From: Sipunculus nudus
Taxonomy: Eukaryota > Annelida > Sipuncula > Golfingiida > Sipunculidae
Length of the DNA stretch: 64,000 bases
Direction: 5' to 3'
NCBI GenBank assembly: GCA_026874595.1
Contig: CM049313.1
Location: forward strand, 10,663,508 to 10,727,507
Shown: positions 13,653-24,231 of the stretch, in pieces
Numbering within the stretch: position 1 is the first letter of the stretch
Layout of the letters: each line of letters starts with the position of its first letter
Program-made: the position numbers and the translations under genes
Notes under the pieces: model-generated
Told to the model about the DNA's origin: nothing
Databases searched by the model: none
Seen by the model: only the letters and a program-made list of their open reading frames with translations

Positions 13653-14192
13653 TTGTGCATGGACTTTATAATTTAAGGTGGCCAGGGATAGGGGTGGTGG
13701 TGGGTACATTTGGGCGTCGCCCAGCGGACCCAGTGCACTGCATAGGCGTCGGAATTTTGCGGCAGTGCATAGGTGGTGCCTCTGGCTGTACAGAGATACA
13801 AGGGATGTCAGGAAGAATTTCTCATATTTTAGTGCAGAGGGGAAAAAATGTAAATTTCCGGTATTTTTTAGGTCAGATTTAAAAAAGGAATCGGCCGCCT
13901 GGCGGCCGTTTTTTAAACCAGAATCGCGGGACTAAGGTTGAGCCATGCGTGGCCCCAGCCCGAGTACATACTGGAATATGAAAGAGATCGAAAAAGCACT
14001 GGCTGAATTGCGGAGGAAATTTTAATTTCCGTGCAGCCCATGTGTAGGTGCTGAAAAAGGCCTAAAATATCTGCAGGGGCTAACTTTGTTTGAGAGGCCG
14101 TCGTGGTCTGGCTGGGCCATTTAGAAGACCGAGATTTGGCCATCTATAACATATTTTTATGTTTTTCACAGAAATTAAAAGCAATATATGTG
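13653..14192. repeat. Short satellite monomer (540 bp), CCCAGCGG variant
   Basis: It has the same deletion junction, but CCCAGCGG and GGGATAGG instead of AACAGCGG and GGGGTAGG. It is therefore closer to the short monomers at 16737 and 48167 than to its positional counterpart at 6557. Confidence 0.92.
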
Positions 14193-14351
14193 TTGTGCAT
14201 GGACTTTATAATTTAAGGTTACATCGCCATATTGCATCCCTGGCAAACGTGTGGACCTAATTGACAGGACCGGGCTAAAGGGCAGGGCCGGGGTCACAGG
14301 GTGCATCTTGCGTAAAATAAAAATGGCAAGTAAGGGGACTGTATTTGAGGG

Positions 14352-14933
14352 ATGAGCATAAATAATGACCTATTTTATAGAAAAGGACTGGTTGTTTTAG
14401 AACGCTTAAATAGAGAGCCAGAGGTTGGCCGACAGAGGGACCTATTTTCGTGGCCACCGCATCGGCCGGTGGCGCCACCAGTCGACGTGAACTGCATTAT
14501 AACTCGAAATCGAGGGACACATGGTAGCATTTTCTGGCCAAAAATAGATAGAGCTGGAGACTTGCGACCTGGAACTGAAACAGGAATGACAAGAATCTCG
14601 GTCTGTATAGAAGCAGTATGCAGATATGTTAAACATTACAAAGAGGGAAAATTCATGTGTCGGTATAACCTTAAGGTGGCCAGGGATAGGGGTGGTGGTG
14701 GGTACATTTGGGCGTCGCCTAGCGGACCCAGTGCACTGCATAGGCGTCGGCATTTTGCGGCAGTGCATAGGTGGTGCCTCTCGCTGTACAGAAATACAAG
14801 GGATGTCAGGAAGAATTTCTCATATTTAAGTGCAGAGGGGAAAAAATGTAAATTTCCGGTATTTTTTAGGTCAGATTTAAAAAAGGAATCGGCCGCCTGG
14901 CGGCCGTTTTTTAAACCAGAATCGCGGGACTAA
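14352..14933 (+). other. Fused 193-codon open frame in one satellite monomer
   Basis: In this monomer TATATAAGC, which ends the first frame in its relatives, reads TATAGAAGC near 14608. The substitution removes a TAA stop and joins two frames of ~86 and ~92 codons that are separate in the monomers at 2173, 5719 and 9269. No domain is recognised, and the other monomers do not keep the fusion. I list it because it is the longest open frame in the satellite, not because I think it is a gene. Confidence 0.25.
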
Positions 14934-15189
14934 GGTTGAGCCATGCGTGGCCCCAGCCCGAGTACATACTGGAATATAAAAGAGATCGAAAAGCATTGGC
15001 TGAATGGCGGAGGAAATTTTAATTTCCGTGCAGCCCATGTGTAGGTGCTGAAAAAGGCCTAAAATATCTGCAGGGGCTAACTTTGTTTGAGAGGCTATCG
15101 TGTTCTCGCTGGGCAATTTACAAGGCCGAGATTTGGCCATCTATAACATATTTGTATGTTTTTCACAGAAATTGAAAGCAATATATGTG

Positions 15190-15729
15190 TTGTGCATGGA
15201 CTTTATAATTTAAGGTGGCCAGGGGTAGGGGTGGTGGTGGGTACATTTGGGCGTCGAACAGCGGACCCAGTGCACTGCATAGGCGTCGGAATTTTGCGGC
15301 AGTGCATAGGTGGTGCCTCTGGCTGTACAGAAATACAAGGGATGTCAGGAAGAATTTCTCATATTTTAGTTCAGAGGGGAAAAAATGTAAATTTCCGGTA
15401 TTTTTTAGGTCAGATTTAAAAAAGGAATCGGCCGCCTGGCGGCCTTTTTTGAAACCAGAATCGCGGGAATAAGGTTGAGCCATGCGTGGCCCCAGCCCGA
15501 GTACATACTGGAATATGAAAGAGATCGAAAAAGCACTGGCTGAATGGCGGAGGAAATTTTAATTTCCGTGCAGCCCATGTGTAGGTGCTGAAAAAGGCCG
15601 AAAATGTCTGCGGGGGCTCACTTTGTTTGAGAGGCTGTCGTGTTCTCGCTGGGCCATTTAGAAGACCGAGATTTGGCCATCTATAACATATTTGTATGTT
15701 TTTCACAGAAATTAAAAGCAATATATGTG
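15190..15729. repeat. Short satellite monomer (540 bp), hybrid variant
   Basis: It has the short-type deletion junction and AACAGCGG. It then shows ACAGAAATACA, TTCAGAGG and CCTTTTTTGAAACC, which are typical of full monomers such as the one at 1. The 5' half is short-type and the 3' half full-type, consistent with exchange between monomer classes. Confidence 0.88.
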
Positions 15730-16736
15730 TTGTGCATGGACTTTATAATTTAAGCTTACACCGCCATATTGCATCCCTGGCAAACGTATGGACCTAATTG
15801 ACAGGACCGGGCTAAAGGGCAGGGCCGGGGTTAGTGGGTGCATCTCGCGTAAAATAAAAATGGCAAGTAAGGGGACTGTATTTGAGGGATGAGCATAAAT
15901 AACGACCTATTTTATAGAAAAGGTCTGGTTTTTTTAGAACGCTTAAATAGAGAGCCAGAGGTTGGCCGACAGAGGGACCTATTTTCGTGGCCACCGCATC
16001 GGCCGGTGGCACCACCTGGTGGAGTCGACGTGAACTGCATTATAAATCGAAATCGAGGTACACATGGTAGCATTTTCTGGCCAAAAATAGATAGAGCGGG
16101 AGACTTGCGACCTGGAACTGAAACAGGAATGACAAGAATCTCGGTCTGTATATGAGCAATATGCAGATATGTTAAACATTATTACAAAGAGGGAAAATTA
16201 ATGTGTCGGTATAACCTTAAGGTGGCCAGGGATAGGGGTGGTGGTGGGTACATTTGGGCGTCGCCCAGCCGACCCAGTGCACTGCATAGGCGTCGGAATT
16301 TTGCGGCAGTGCATAGGTGGTGCCTCTGGCTGTACAGAAATACAAGGGATGTCAGGAAGAATTTCTCATATTTTAGTTCAGAGGGGAAAAAATGTAAATT
16401 TCCGGTATTTTTTAGGTCAGATTTAAAAAAGGAATCGGCCGCCTGGCGGCCGTTTTTTAAACCAGAATCGCGAGAATAAGGTTGAGCCATGCGTGGCCCC
16501 AGCCCGAGTACATACTGGAATATGAAAGAGATCGAAAAAGCACTGGCTGAATGGCGGAGGAAATTTTAATTTCCGTGCAGCCCATGTGTAGGTGCTGAAA
16601 AAGGCCTAAAATGTCTGCAGGGGCTCAATTTGTTTGAGAGGCTGTCGTGTTCTCGCTGGGCCATTTACAAGGCCGAGATTTGGCCATCTATAACATATTT
16701 GTATGTTTTTCACAGAAATTAAAAGCAATATATGTG

Positions 16737-17276
16737 TTGTGCATGGACTTTATAATTTAAGGTGGCCAGGGATAGGGGTGGTGGTGGGTACATTTGGGCG
16801 TCGCCCAGCGGACCCAGTGCACTGCATAGGCGTCGGAATTTTGCGGCAGTGCATAGGTGGTGCCTCTGGCTGTACAGAGATACAAGGGATGTCAGGAAGA
16901 ATTTCTCATATTTTAGTGCAGAGGGGAAAAAATGTAAATTTCCGGTATTTTTTAGGTCAGATTTAAAAAAGGAATCGGCCGCCTGGCGGCCGTTTTTTAA
17001 ACCAGAATCGCGGGACTAAGGTTGAGCCATGCGTGGCCCCAGCCCGAGTACATACTGGAATATGAAAGAGATCGAAAAAGCACTGGCTGAATGGCGGAGG
17101 AAATTTTAATTTCCGTGCAGCCCATGTGTAGGTGCTGAAAAAGGCCTAAAATATCTGCAGGGGCTAACTTTGTTTGAGAGGCCGTCGTGGTCTGGCTGGG
17201 CCATTTAGAAGACCGAGATTTGGCCATCTATAACATATTTTTATGTTTTTCACAGAAATTAAAAGCAATATATGTG
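16737..17276. repeat. Short satellite monomer (540 bp), last in array 1
   Basis: It has the deletion junction and the CCCAGCGG variant. It is repeated almost exactly at 48167-48706, offset 31430. Confidence 0.92.
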
Positions 17277-17498
17277 TTGTGCATGGACTTTATAATTTAA
17301 GGTTACACCGCCATATTGCATCCCTGGCAAACGTGTGGACCTAATTGACAGGACCGGGCTAAAGGGCAGGGCAGGGCCGGGGTCACTGGGTGCATCTCGC
17401 GTAAAATAAAAATGGCAAGTAAGGGGACTGTATTTGAGGGATGAGCATAAATAACGACCTATTTAATAGAAAAGGTCTGGTTGTTTTAGAACGCTTAA

Positions 17499-19065
17499 GT
17501 TTCCACTCCAGAGAAAGTTTTAAAATTGAGTATTTGGTTGCAAAAATTGGGATTTCAGGGTCTTTTCTCTATTTATATGTTTGAAAACTCCTTGAAACAG
17601 GCATGGGACACCTTTTAACAGCCAGCTAGTGGGATCATGAAAATTAATGAGCGTTGTAGGCTTCTCCGCCCCAAGGCCTTGCAAGTACAAACTGTTTCAT
17701 ATTTTAGGGGTAGGGGGTAACAGATATGCACATAGGTTCTTGTTTTTCTCATACATATTGTCATATTTATTATCATTGCAATAGGAATGTTCCAACAAAT
17801 CCATTGATACCAAGATCTTGCAGATATGTTGAGATTTGCAAAAACTATGAAACAAAAGACACTTTGAAGAGCATATTTCTGCAAATATTTGACTTGCTTT
17901 TCCATGATTGTTTATTGTGTCTAGTCATGCTAAATTTGGAAAAGTAATGTTAAATATGTATATGCATTTGTGCTGAAAGATGCTTTAAACATATTCAGAT
18001 ATAAAGATATGGCTAAATCCCCAAATATGCCTTTGGTGCCCATTATATCTGGGAAAATGTAAATTTTTAAGAAAAAAAATAAGGGGTAGGGGGTTCAATA
18101 GTGGCCTAAGAATTTTCACATATAATTTCTTAAAGCCAGATTAAATATCATGATGAAGCTAATGTTCTTCTTATTGCATTGATTCCAAAGTTGTGCACTT
18201 ATGATGTACAATAAGAAATTATGGTCCATACACCCCTGGAAAGTCGCACCAAAAAAAAGTTTTCAAATTGAGGACGCAGTTTGTAATAAAAAGTTTACTT
18301 GCAGGGTGTTTGCAGCATTTATATGTACGGAAACACCATGAAACGGGTAAAGGACACCTTAAAACAGCAAGCTAGTGAGATCATGGAAATTCCGGAGGGC
18401 TGTAGGCTTCTCCAGCCGAAGGCCTTGTAAGTTCATGGTTCAAACTGCCCCATATATAAGGGAAAGGGGGTAACAGATATGCACATACCTTCTCGGTTTT
18501 TTTTTTCATGCATATTATCTTATTTATTATCATTGCAATTGGAATGTTCTTAAAAATCCAGTGATACTAAGATCTTGCAGATATAATGAGAATTGCAAAA
18601 GCTATGAAGCAAATGACACTCTGAAGATGGCAATTCTGCAAATATTTTACTTGCTTGTCCATGTCTGTTTATTGTGTCTAATCTTGCAAAATTTTGAAAA
18701 CTAATGCTAAATATGTATATGTATTTGTGCTGAAAGATGTTTTAAACATATTAAGACCTAAGGATATGCCTAAATATTAAAAGATGCCTTCGGTACCAAT
18801 AATATCTGAAAAAAGTCATCTTTTAAGAAAAAAATAAGGGGTAGGGGTACAAAATTGGTCCAAGAATTTTCACATGTTACATTTTCAAGGCCAAGTTATA
18901 TATCATTATAAAGCCTTTGTTCTTCCAATTCCATTGATGCCACAATTGTGCACTTTTGATGTATAATAAGAAAGTTATGGTCCTAAACCAATGGAAAGTC
19001 GCACCAGAAAAAAGTTATACAAATTTAGGACGCGGTTTATAACAAGTTGATTTTCGAGGTGTTTG

Positions 19066-19134
<69 letters not shown>

Positions 19135-19240
19135 AAAACACCTGGAAATGAGTAAAGGACACCTCAAGGAAGAAAACTAGGGGGGTCGCGAAAATTCCCA
19201 AGGGGGGGGGGGAGGTTTTCACTTTCTGGCCCATGGACTA
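17499..19240. repeat. Degenerate ~745-bp tandem repeat, ~2.3 units
   Basis: Three related blocks share GGACACCT-type anchors near 17608, 18352 and 19157. Each is preceded by 'gaaaac.cc..gaaa..gg' and the first two are followed by 'GTAGGCTTCTCC...AAGGCCTTG'. Each block also has an AAGGGGTAGGGG tract and a CATTGATACC/TTGATGCC segment. Spacing is 744 bp and then ~805 bp, the second enlarged by a (TA)n tract at about 19069-19131. Units are strongly diverged, so this is an old repeat. No gene is seen. Confidence 0.75.
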
Positions 19241-19354
19241 TAAAGCTCAGATGACTTTCAGTCAGCTTAGCTTATAAAGGCATGCCAGGGATTGTTATGA
19301 AACATGCGGATGATCTCACACTTACAAGTATAAATGGATTGGTCAGGGACGCTG

Positions 19355-19660
19355 AAGTGTTATTACATTAACGGTTAATTTTTTTTACATTAACGATTTG
19401 GGAACTTTTTTTTACATTTTCGGTTAATTTATTATTACGTTATCGGTTAGCAAAAGTTATTACATTATCGGTTGATTTTGTCTTACATTTTTGGTTATTG
19501 TTACATTATCGGTTGTTTATTTTTTATTACAACATCAGTAAATATTACATTATCAGTTGATTTGTTGTTACATTATCAGTTTGTGTTACATTATCGGTTG
19601 ATTTGTTATTACATAATCGGTTAAAGTTACATTATAAGCTGATTATTTCATTATCAGTTG
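19355..19660. repeat. Minisatellite built on TTACATTATCGGTT
   Basis: About a dozen irregular copies of TTACATTATCGGTTGATTT-like units, 20-35 bp apart, fill this stretch (for example near 19461, 19501, 19547, 19568, 19588). Spacing and sequence are loose. It directly precedes the 157-bp array region. Confidence 0.75.
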
Positions 19661-20256
19661 AAACATGGAGGAACGACCGTGCGGATTTACGGTCCGTCTG
19701 GTAAGATGCAGCATGAAGCATGCCGCTCCAAAGAGATCACCCAGGCTTCCCAAACACAGCCTTGTAAATTGCAAACCCTACAAGCACCTGATCTTAATAC
19801 AATAAATAAAGTCGAGGTTTATGTCACCGAAAAACAAGTGGCCCATGGGCCATGACGCTCAGCTAATTAAGACTGGGTGCTTATTTTTTTTATTAATGTT
19901 ATATATTGTCTGTTAGAATAGCCTATGGCTAAAGTTACAGTGTTGAAAAAATGGACAGAAAATAAAATTTCAGGATTCATAGGAGACCTGCCCAGTCCCC
20001 CCTGGATTTCACGAAAGAGGCTTCCAAGGAAAATGGATACAATTTGTACCCTGTCTGTCTGGGTGCTCAAAATCATTATTTCTGGTCCATAGCTGGCAGA
20101 ATATAGGTCACCATGATCCAATTTCAGGTTTCCAAGGAGAATTGCCAAGGATTTCCCTGAATGTCATGTTAGAAGATTCTAGGTCTAATGGATATAATTT
20201 GTGCCTTGTCTTTATGGGTGCTCAAAACCATTTTCAGTCAATAGGTCACACAATAT

Positions 20257-20271
20257 AGGTCACCATGACCT
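20257..20271. promoter_or_regulatory. Perfect AGGTCA-n3-TGACCT palindrome
   Basis: It matches the consensus estrogen-response-element type nuclear-receptor site (inverted AGGTCA repeat, 3-bp spacer CCA). An extra upstream GGTCA half site lies at the array-wide 'GTCACA' position. Occupancy is unknown. Confidence 0.4.
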
Positions 20272-20722
20272 AATTTCAGGTTTCCAAGGACACTTGTATA
20301 AGACTGAATTTAATATTAAATGATTCTAGGCCTAATGGATACAATATGTGTCCTGACTGACTGTCTGGGTGCCTTTATGACTTCTTTTCCTAAAGGTCGC
20401 AAAATACAGGTCGCGGTGACCTAATTCAGTTTTCCACAGACATTTGCCAAGGACGTCTCAGGAATGTTACATTAGAAGATTCTAGGCCTAACAAATACAA
20501 AGTGTGCCCTGCCTGACTTTCTGGATGCTCAAAATCCTTTTTTCGGCCTGTAGGTCACAAAATGATGGTCACCATGACATAATTTTAGGTTTCCAAGGAG
20601 ATTTGCCTAGGACCTTCCAGGATGTTGCATTAGAAGATTCTAGACCTTACAGATACGATTTGTGCCCATTTGACATTTAGGGTGCTCAAAATCAGGTTTT
20701 TGTCTCGTAAGTCACAAAATGT

Positions 20723-20737
20723 AGGTCACCATGACCT
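20723..20737. promoter_or_regulatory. Perfect AGGTCA-n3-TGACCT palindrome
   Basis: Second perfect inverted repeat in the array, three units downstream of the site at 20257. Intervening units have one- or two-base variants. Confidence 0.4.
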
Positions 20738-21342
20738 TATTTCAGGTTTTCAAGGAGCTTTGCCTAGAGCCTTCCAGGAAATTGTGTAAGAAGATTCTAG
20801 GCCTTACAGATACGATTTGTCACCATCTGACAATCAGGGTGTTCATACGACCTCTTTTTCCTATAGGTCGCATAATATAGGTCACAATGGCCTAATTTCA
20901 GGTTTCCAAGGACATTTGCCTAGGATCTCCCTAAATGTCATGTTGGAGGACTCTAGGCTTAATGGATACTATTTGTGCCCCATTGACTGTCTGGGTGCTC
21001 AAAATCATGTTTTCGCCCCATAGGTCACAAAATATAGGTCACTATGAACTAATTTCAGGTTTCCAAGGAGATTTGCCTAGAAACTCCCAGGATGTTGAGT
21101 TAAATGATTCTAGGCCTCACATATACGATTTGTCCCCATCTGACATTCAGGGTACTCGAAATCATGTTTTCGGCCTGTAGGTCACAAAATATAGGCCACC
21201 ATTTCAGGTTTTCATGGAGATTTGCCTAGGACCTCCCTAAAAATCAAATTGGAGGATTCTAGGCCTTAATGATTCAATTTGTGCCCCGTCTGACTGTCTG
21301 GATGCTAAAAATCATGCTTTCGGCCCGTAGGTCATAAAATAT

Positions 21343-21357
21343 AGGTCACCATGACCT
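21343..21357. promoter_or_regulatory. Perfect AGGTCA-n3-TGACCT palindrome
   Basis: Third perfect site of copy A. Counterparts in copy B are at 51689-51703, 52155-52169 and 52775-52789. Confidence 0.4.
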
Positions 21358-21763
21358 AACTCTAGGTTTCTAAGGAGATTTGCCTAGAAACTCCCAGGAT
21401 ATTGTGTTAGAAGATTCTAGGCTCCACAGATACAATTTGTCCCCATCTGACATTAAGGGTGCTAATATGACATCTTTTCCTTATAGGTCGCAGAATACAG
21501 GTCACAGTGGCCTAGTTTCAGGTTTCCAAGGAGATTTGCCTAGGATATCCCAAAATGTCAGGTTAGAGGTTTCTTGGTCTAATGGACACAATTTGTGCCC
21601 CGTCTGACTGTCTCGGTGCTCGAAATCATATTTTCGGCCCGTAAGTCACAAAATATAGGTTACCATGACCTAATTTCGGGTTTCCAAGGAGATTTACCCA
21701 GGACCTCCCTGGATGTACAGATAGAAGATTCTAGGTTTAACGGTTACGATCTGTGCCCTGTTA

Positions 21764-21792
21764 ACGGACGGACGGCCGGACGGACGCCGGAC
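21764..21792. repeat. (ACGG)n tract bordering the 157-bp array
   Basis: ACGGACGGACGG followed by imperfect CGGACGGACGCCGGAC. It sits immediately after the last 157-bp unit and before GGGTGATCGCTATAGCTCAG. The copy B counterpart is at 53196-53224. Confidence 0.8.
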
Positions 21793-21857
21793 AAAGGGTG
21801 ATCGCTATAGCTCAGTTGACTTACTGTCAGCTGAGCTAAAAACTGGGTGTCGACGGC

Positions 21858-22121
21858 ATGCACCTCGAATCCCTTCGACCTCACCCTTCAACCAACCAGT
21901 TTCCAACAGATACAGTATATATGGACGACACCGCTCTAATGAATGACTTGGACCAAGTGGAATGTCAGAGGGCCGTGCGTTCTGTCCTTCCAGCATCCCA
22001 GTTGCAGGGGATCGTGCCCCCTGAACAGCAGAAGGTCGGAACCAGATTCCCTCCCTTTACGTTTGACCCTTTATGCATAATGTTTTACAGTATATTTCAT
22101 CCACACATTATATACAAATAA
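21858..22121 (+). other. Unrecognised 87-codon open frame ending at an AATAAA
   Basis: This frame has mixed composition and no microsatellite, unlike most open frames here. It is repeated without change in copy B (53290-53553). AATAAA at 22117-22122 overlaps the stop codon. No domain, signal peptide or clear splice acceptor is recognised. It could be a 3' exon, a transposon fragment or chance; conservation between copies means little because the copies are recent. Confidence 0.2.
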
Positions 22122-23574
22122 AGTTGCACCCGGTGAACGATCACACGTAGAATATACCGTTTTTATTACTGCTCTGGACTGATTAAAATGGCAGTGCAAT
22201 ATATTTATTAAGTTTGTTTGTTTATTTATTTTAACTTAATTTACTTAATAAAATATATTTAAATAAAATATATAGAGTTGTCTGAATATCTTATCTCATT
22301 ATCAACAACTATTTATAACAGTATATATAATGAACTAAATTAAAAAAGGGAGACATAGAGCGTTACATGACAATGGTAAAAGAAGACATACTATAGAAAT
22401 ATGAATGGACTCACGTATTCTAGATAAAGATAAAGTTTCATTTTATTATAATATATTTTATTCCCTGCAGCATAAATATATTGAGAAGTGTGTTTCAGCT
22501 ATCCATATATCATATTTCTTATATTTGCTATTTGCCTTCGCCAGAACGGCGTGCGTTCATCTCATTTTTTGTGTGTGTGTGTGTTCCCTACACAACTCAC
22601 GCAATTATGAACAGAAACTCTGAAATAATTAGGATATTTTGGCAATGGGCCAATGCAGAATCGTTTTTTGACTGGATCCGGCACATGATCCAGATTTAGG
22701 AACGTCACCAAGGAATATTCACAAATGCACAGTCACTTAGGAACGAATGAACCTGGAAATATGGGCCGTAAACAAACACGGTTTTCCGAGCATCCCACAA
22801 TGGAGATCCCCCGCCACATAATGACATACACACACAAAGCGGAGGCTTACATTCCTTAGATTGCAGATTTCTAGTTTATTCAGGGTAGGTTGTTTAAAGC
22901 ACCTTTTCTGGTGGATTTTACGCTACATAAAATGAACTATTATTATTATTATTATTATTATTATCATCATTGTTATTATTATTATTACATAAACTATGTA
23001 GAAGGAGGAGAGTTATTGTAAGTCTGTAATTATATTATTTTAAATGTTTATAGTTTTGAGGTTATCAACCAATGACTAATCAGAAAAAGGCATCATGTGT
23101 TGCTACAAGAACAGAAAAACACCACTTCAGACAGTCCAAGTTTAAGTGCCGCTACCAGTGCGAAAATTGATAATTTCTGTCCAGATATTATGGGGCTTTC
23201 TGGTAGATTTTAGTCAGGAAAACACCTGTAAATTGGATTTTACGGACCGAAACAGTAAATCACCTTATGATTGTTCAAACTGAGAAATCCGATGTTGTCA
23301 AAATAAAGGATAAGGGTCATAAGACATATTCGCGCACATAAGTCTGAAATCGCGTCTGTGTACTTTATTATCATAATATATACCTTGACAAACCATTTAT
23401 ATAAGGATTTTAGGGATAAATGAGGAATACTGATCCGACAAAACGAATCGCTACATGGTATCGCCTACAAATATAGTATCGCAATATATTGCGATAACTT
23501 GGAGCGTATTGCGATAAGTTTTGCGAAATTTCCATTTTATTAAATTTATAAGAAATATGTGTGTTTTATGTATC

Positions 23575-23609
<35 letters not shown>

Positions 23610-24231
23610 TATTATTATCATTTATAATTCCATATCATATTAAACATAATGACACAATATATGCAGCAATTTTTAAGCTTATGCAGATCATTTTATTTAA
23701 AACAGGAAATAGGGCAACATTACATACTAATGTACTTTTGGCAGTGCCCAAAGAAATGTTTAAAATCAAAGTCAGACAATATTAATGAATGATTGATTGT
23801 TATGACCTTGTTCGGCAGTTCTTTCTTTTTGCGTTACAAATATTTCTCGTATACCAATAAGTCATCGAGCACACATGCACGTCAGGTATATCAGACCAAC
23901 TTGAAAACTACCTACCAAACGTCTAATGACACGGAAGAGGCTTTCACTTTAAGCCTCTCAGCAATCCCAACCCATTTAAATGTCTGTATACGTAACAGGC
24001 ACGTTTTACTAAAAAAATCAGTTTTACTCATGTTAACAAAACATCGATATTTGAAAACCTAATAGCGATTCGCAATAAGCGATTCACCGTATCGCGATAT
24101 ACCGATATATAAATGTGTTTTGGAGCATGTTTATAATAATTGAAAGCGAAAAATTCAATGTTAAATAACATAAATTAAAGAAATGAAATGTATATATCAG
24201 CTGTTTAAGATAAATCCCAACTTTCCATAAA
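22122..24231. other. AT-rich stretch without a recognised gene
   Basis: It holds the (ATT)n tract, a (TA)n tract near 23577-23606 and a cluster of CGATA-type words (ATCGCAATATATTGCGATA near 23475; ATCGCGATATACCGATAT near 24093) that recall termini of some DNA transposons. I could not find matching inverted ends. The open frame at 23793-24062 has no recognisable domain. The copy B counterpart is 53554-55670. Confidence 0.5.
22938..22987. repeat. (ATT)n microsatellite
   Basis: An ATT repeat interrupted by ATC. It is two units shorter in copy B (about 54370-54417). Confidence 0.9.

Larger units (their letters stand above)
7097..14192. repeat. 7096-bp higher-order repeat, copy 2
   Basis: This copy has the same length and monomer order as copy 1. 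Its first six monomers (7097-12655) are almost identical to 1-5559; in the stretches I compared I found one substitution, C at 2603 against G at 9699. The last two monomers (12656-14192) are clearly more different from 5560-7096. They have TTAGCAT instead of TGAGCAT near 12817, GCGCGAGG instead of GCCAGAGG near 12880, and CCCAGCGG instead of AACAGCGG in the short monomer. Total length is still exactly 7096. Confidence 0.92.
1..17498. repeat. Satellite array with higher-order structure
   Basis: This is a head-to-tail array of ~1.0 kb monomers. Taking the motif TTGTGCATGGAC as the monomer start, monomers begin at 1, 1005, 2014, 3011, 3551, 4556, 5560, 6557, 7097, 8101, 9110, 10107, 10647, 11652, 12656, 13653, 14193, 15190, 15730, 16737 and 17277. 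Full monomers are 997-1009 bp; those starting at 3011, 6557, 10107, 13653, 15190 and 16737 are a 540-bp short form. The array is visibly richer in G+C than its flank and full of GGCC-rich palindromes. It stops abruptly at 17498 inside a monomer, where unrelated AT-rich sequence begins. It runs off the left edge of the window. Open frames of 60-100 codons recur in every monomer but are broken in individual copies, so I treat the array as non-coding. Confidence 0.97.
14193..17498. repeat. Terminal, variant part of satellite array
   Basis: Here the order changes to full (997), short (540), full (1007), short (540) and a partial monomer of 222 bp, so full and short monomers alternate 1:1 instead of 3:1. 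The partial last monomer has the GGGCA insertion and a private TTTAATAGA variant, then ends at 17498 in the sequence ACGCTTAA. The stretch from 15730 onward is repeated at 47163-48928 with the same end point. Confidence 0.9.
19965..21760. repeat. ~157-bp tandem array, ~11 units
   Basis: Units are anchored by GTCACAAAATATAGGTCACC, seen near 20245, 20396, 20553, 20710, 20867, 21023, 21181, 21331, 21488 and 21645. Spacing is 150-158 bp. Each unit then reads 'ATTTCAGGTTTCCAAGGAG', 'GAAGATTCTAGGCCT', 'CTGACTGTCTGGGTGCTC' and 'TTTTCGGCCCGTAGGTC'. Units diverge from each other but their length is kept. The array is followed by an (ACGG)-type tract. A 150-160 bp core array followed by ACGG repeats is the layout reported for bivalve pearl-type, Helentron-related elements; that assignment is by architecture only. 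Confidence 0.88.

Noticed and set aside
1-17498. CRISPR-like regular repetition
   Set aside because: The monomers are ~1 kb, contiguous and without unique spacers, in a eukaryotic context, so this is satellite DNA.
21800-21875. Possible tRNA-like block (ATAGCTCAGTTGAC ... CCTCGAATCCC)
   Set aside because: The A- and B-box resemblance is partial, and the self-complementary stretch between them does not fold as a tRNA. It is better seen as the border of the 157-bp element.
23440-24115. CGATA-rich words at both ends suggesting a hAT-like element
   Set aside because: The two sides do not align as terminal inverted repeats and no target duplication was found.
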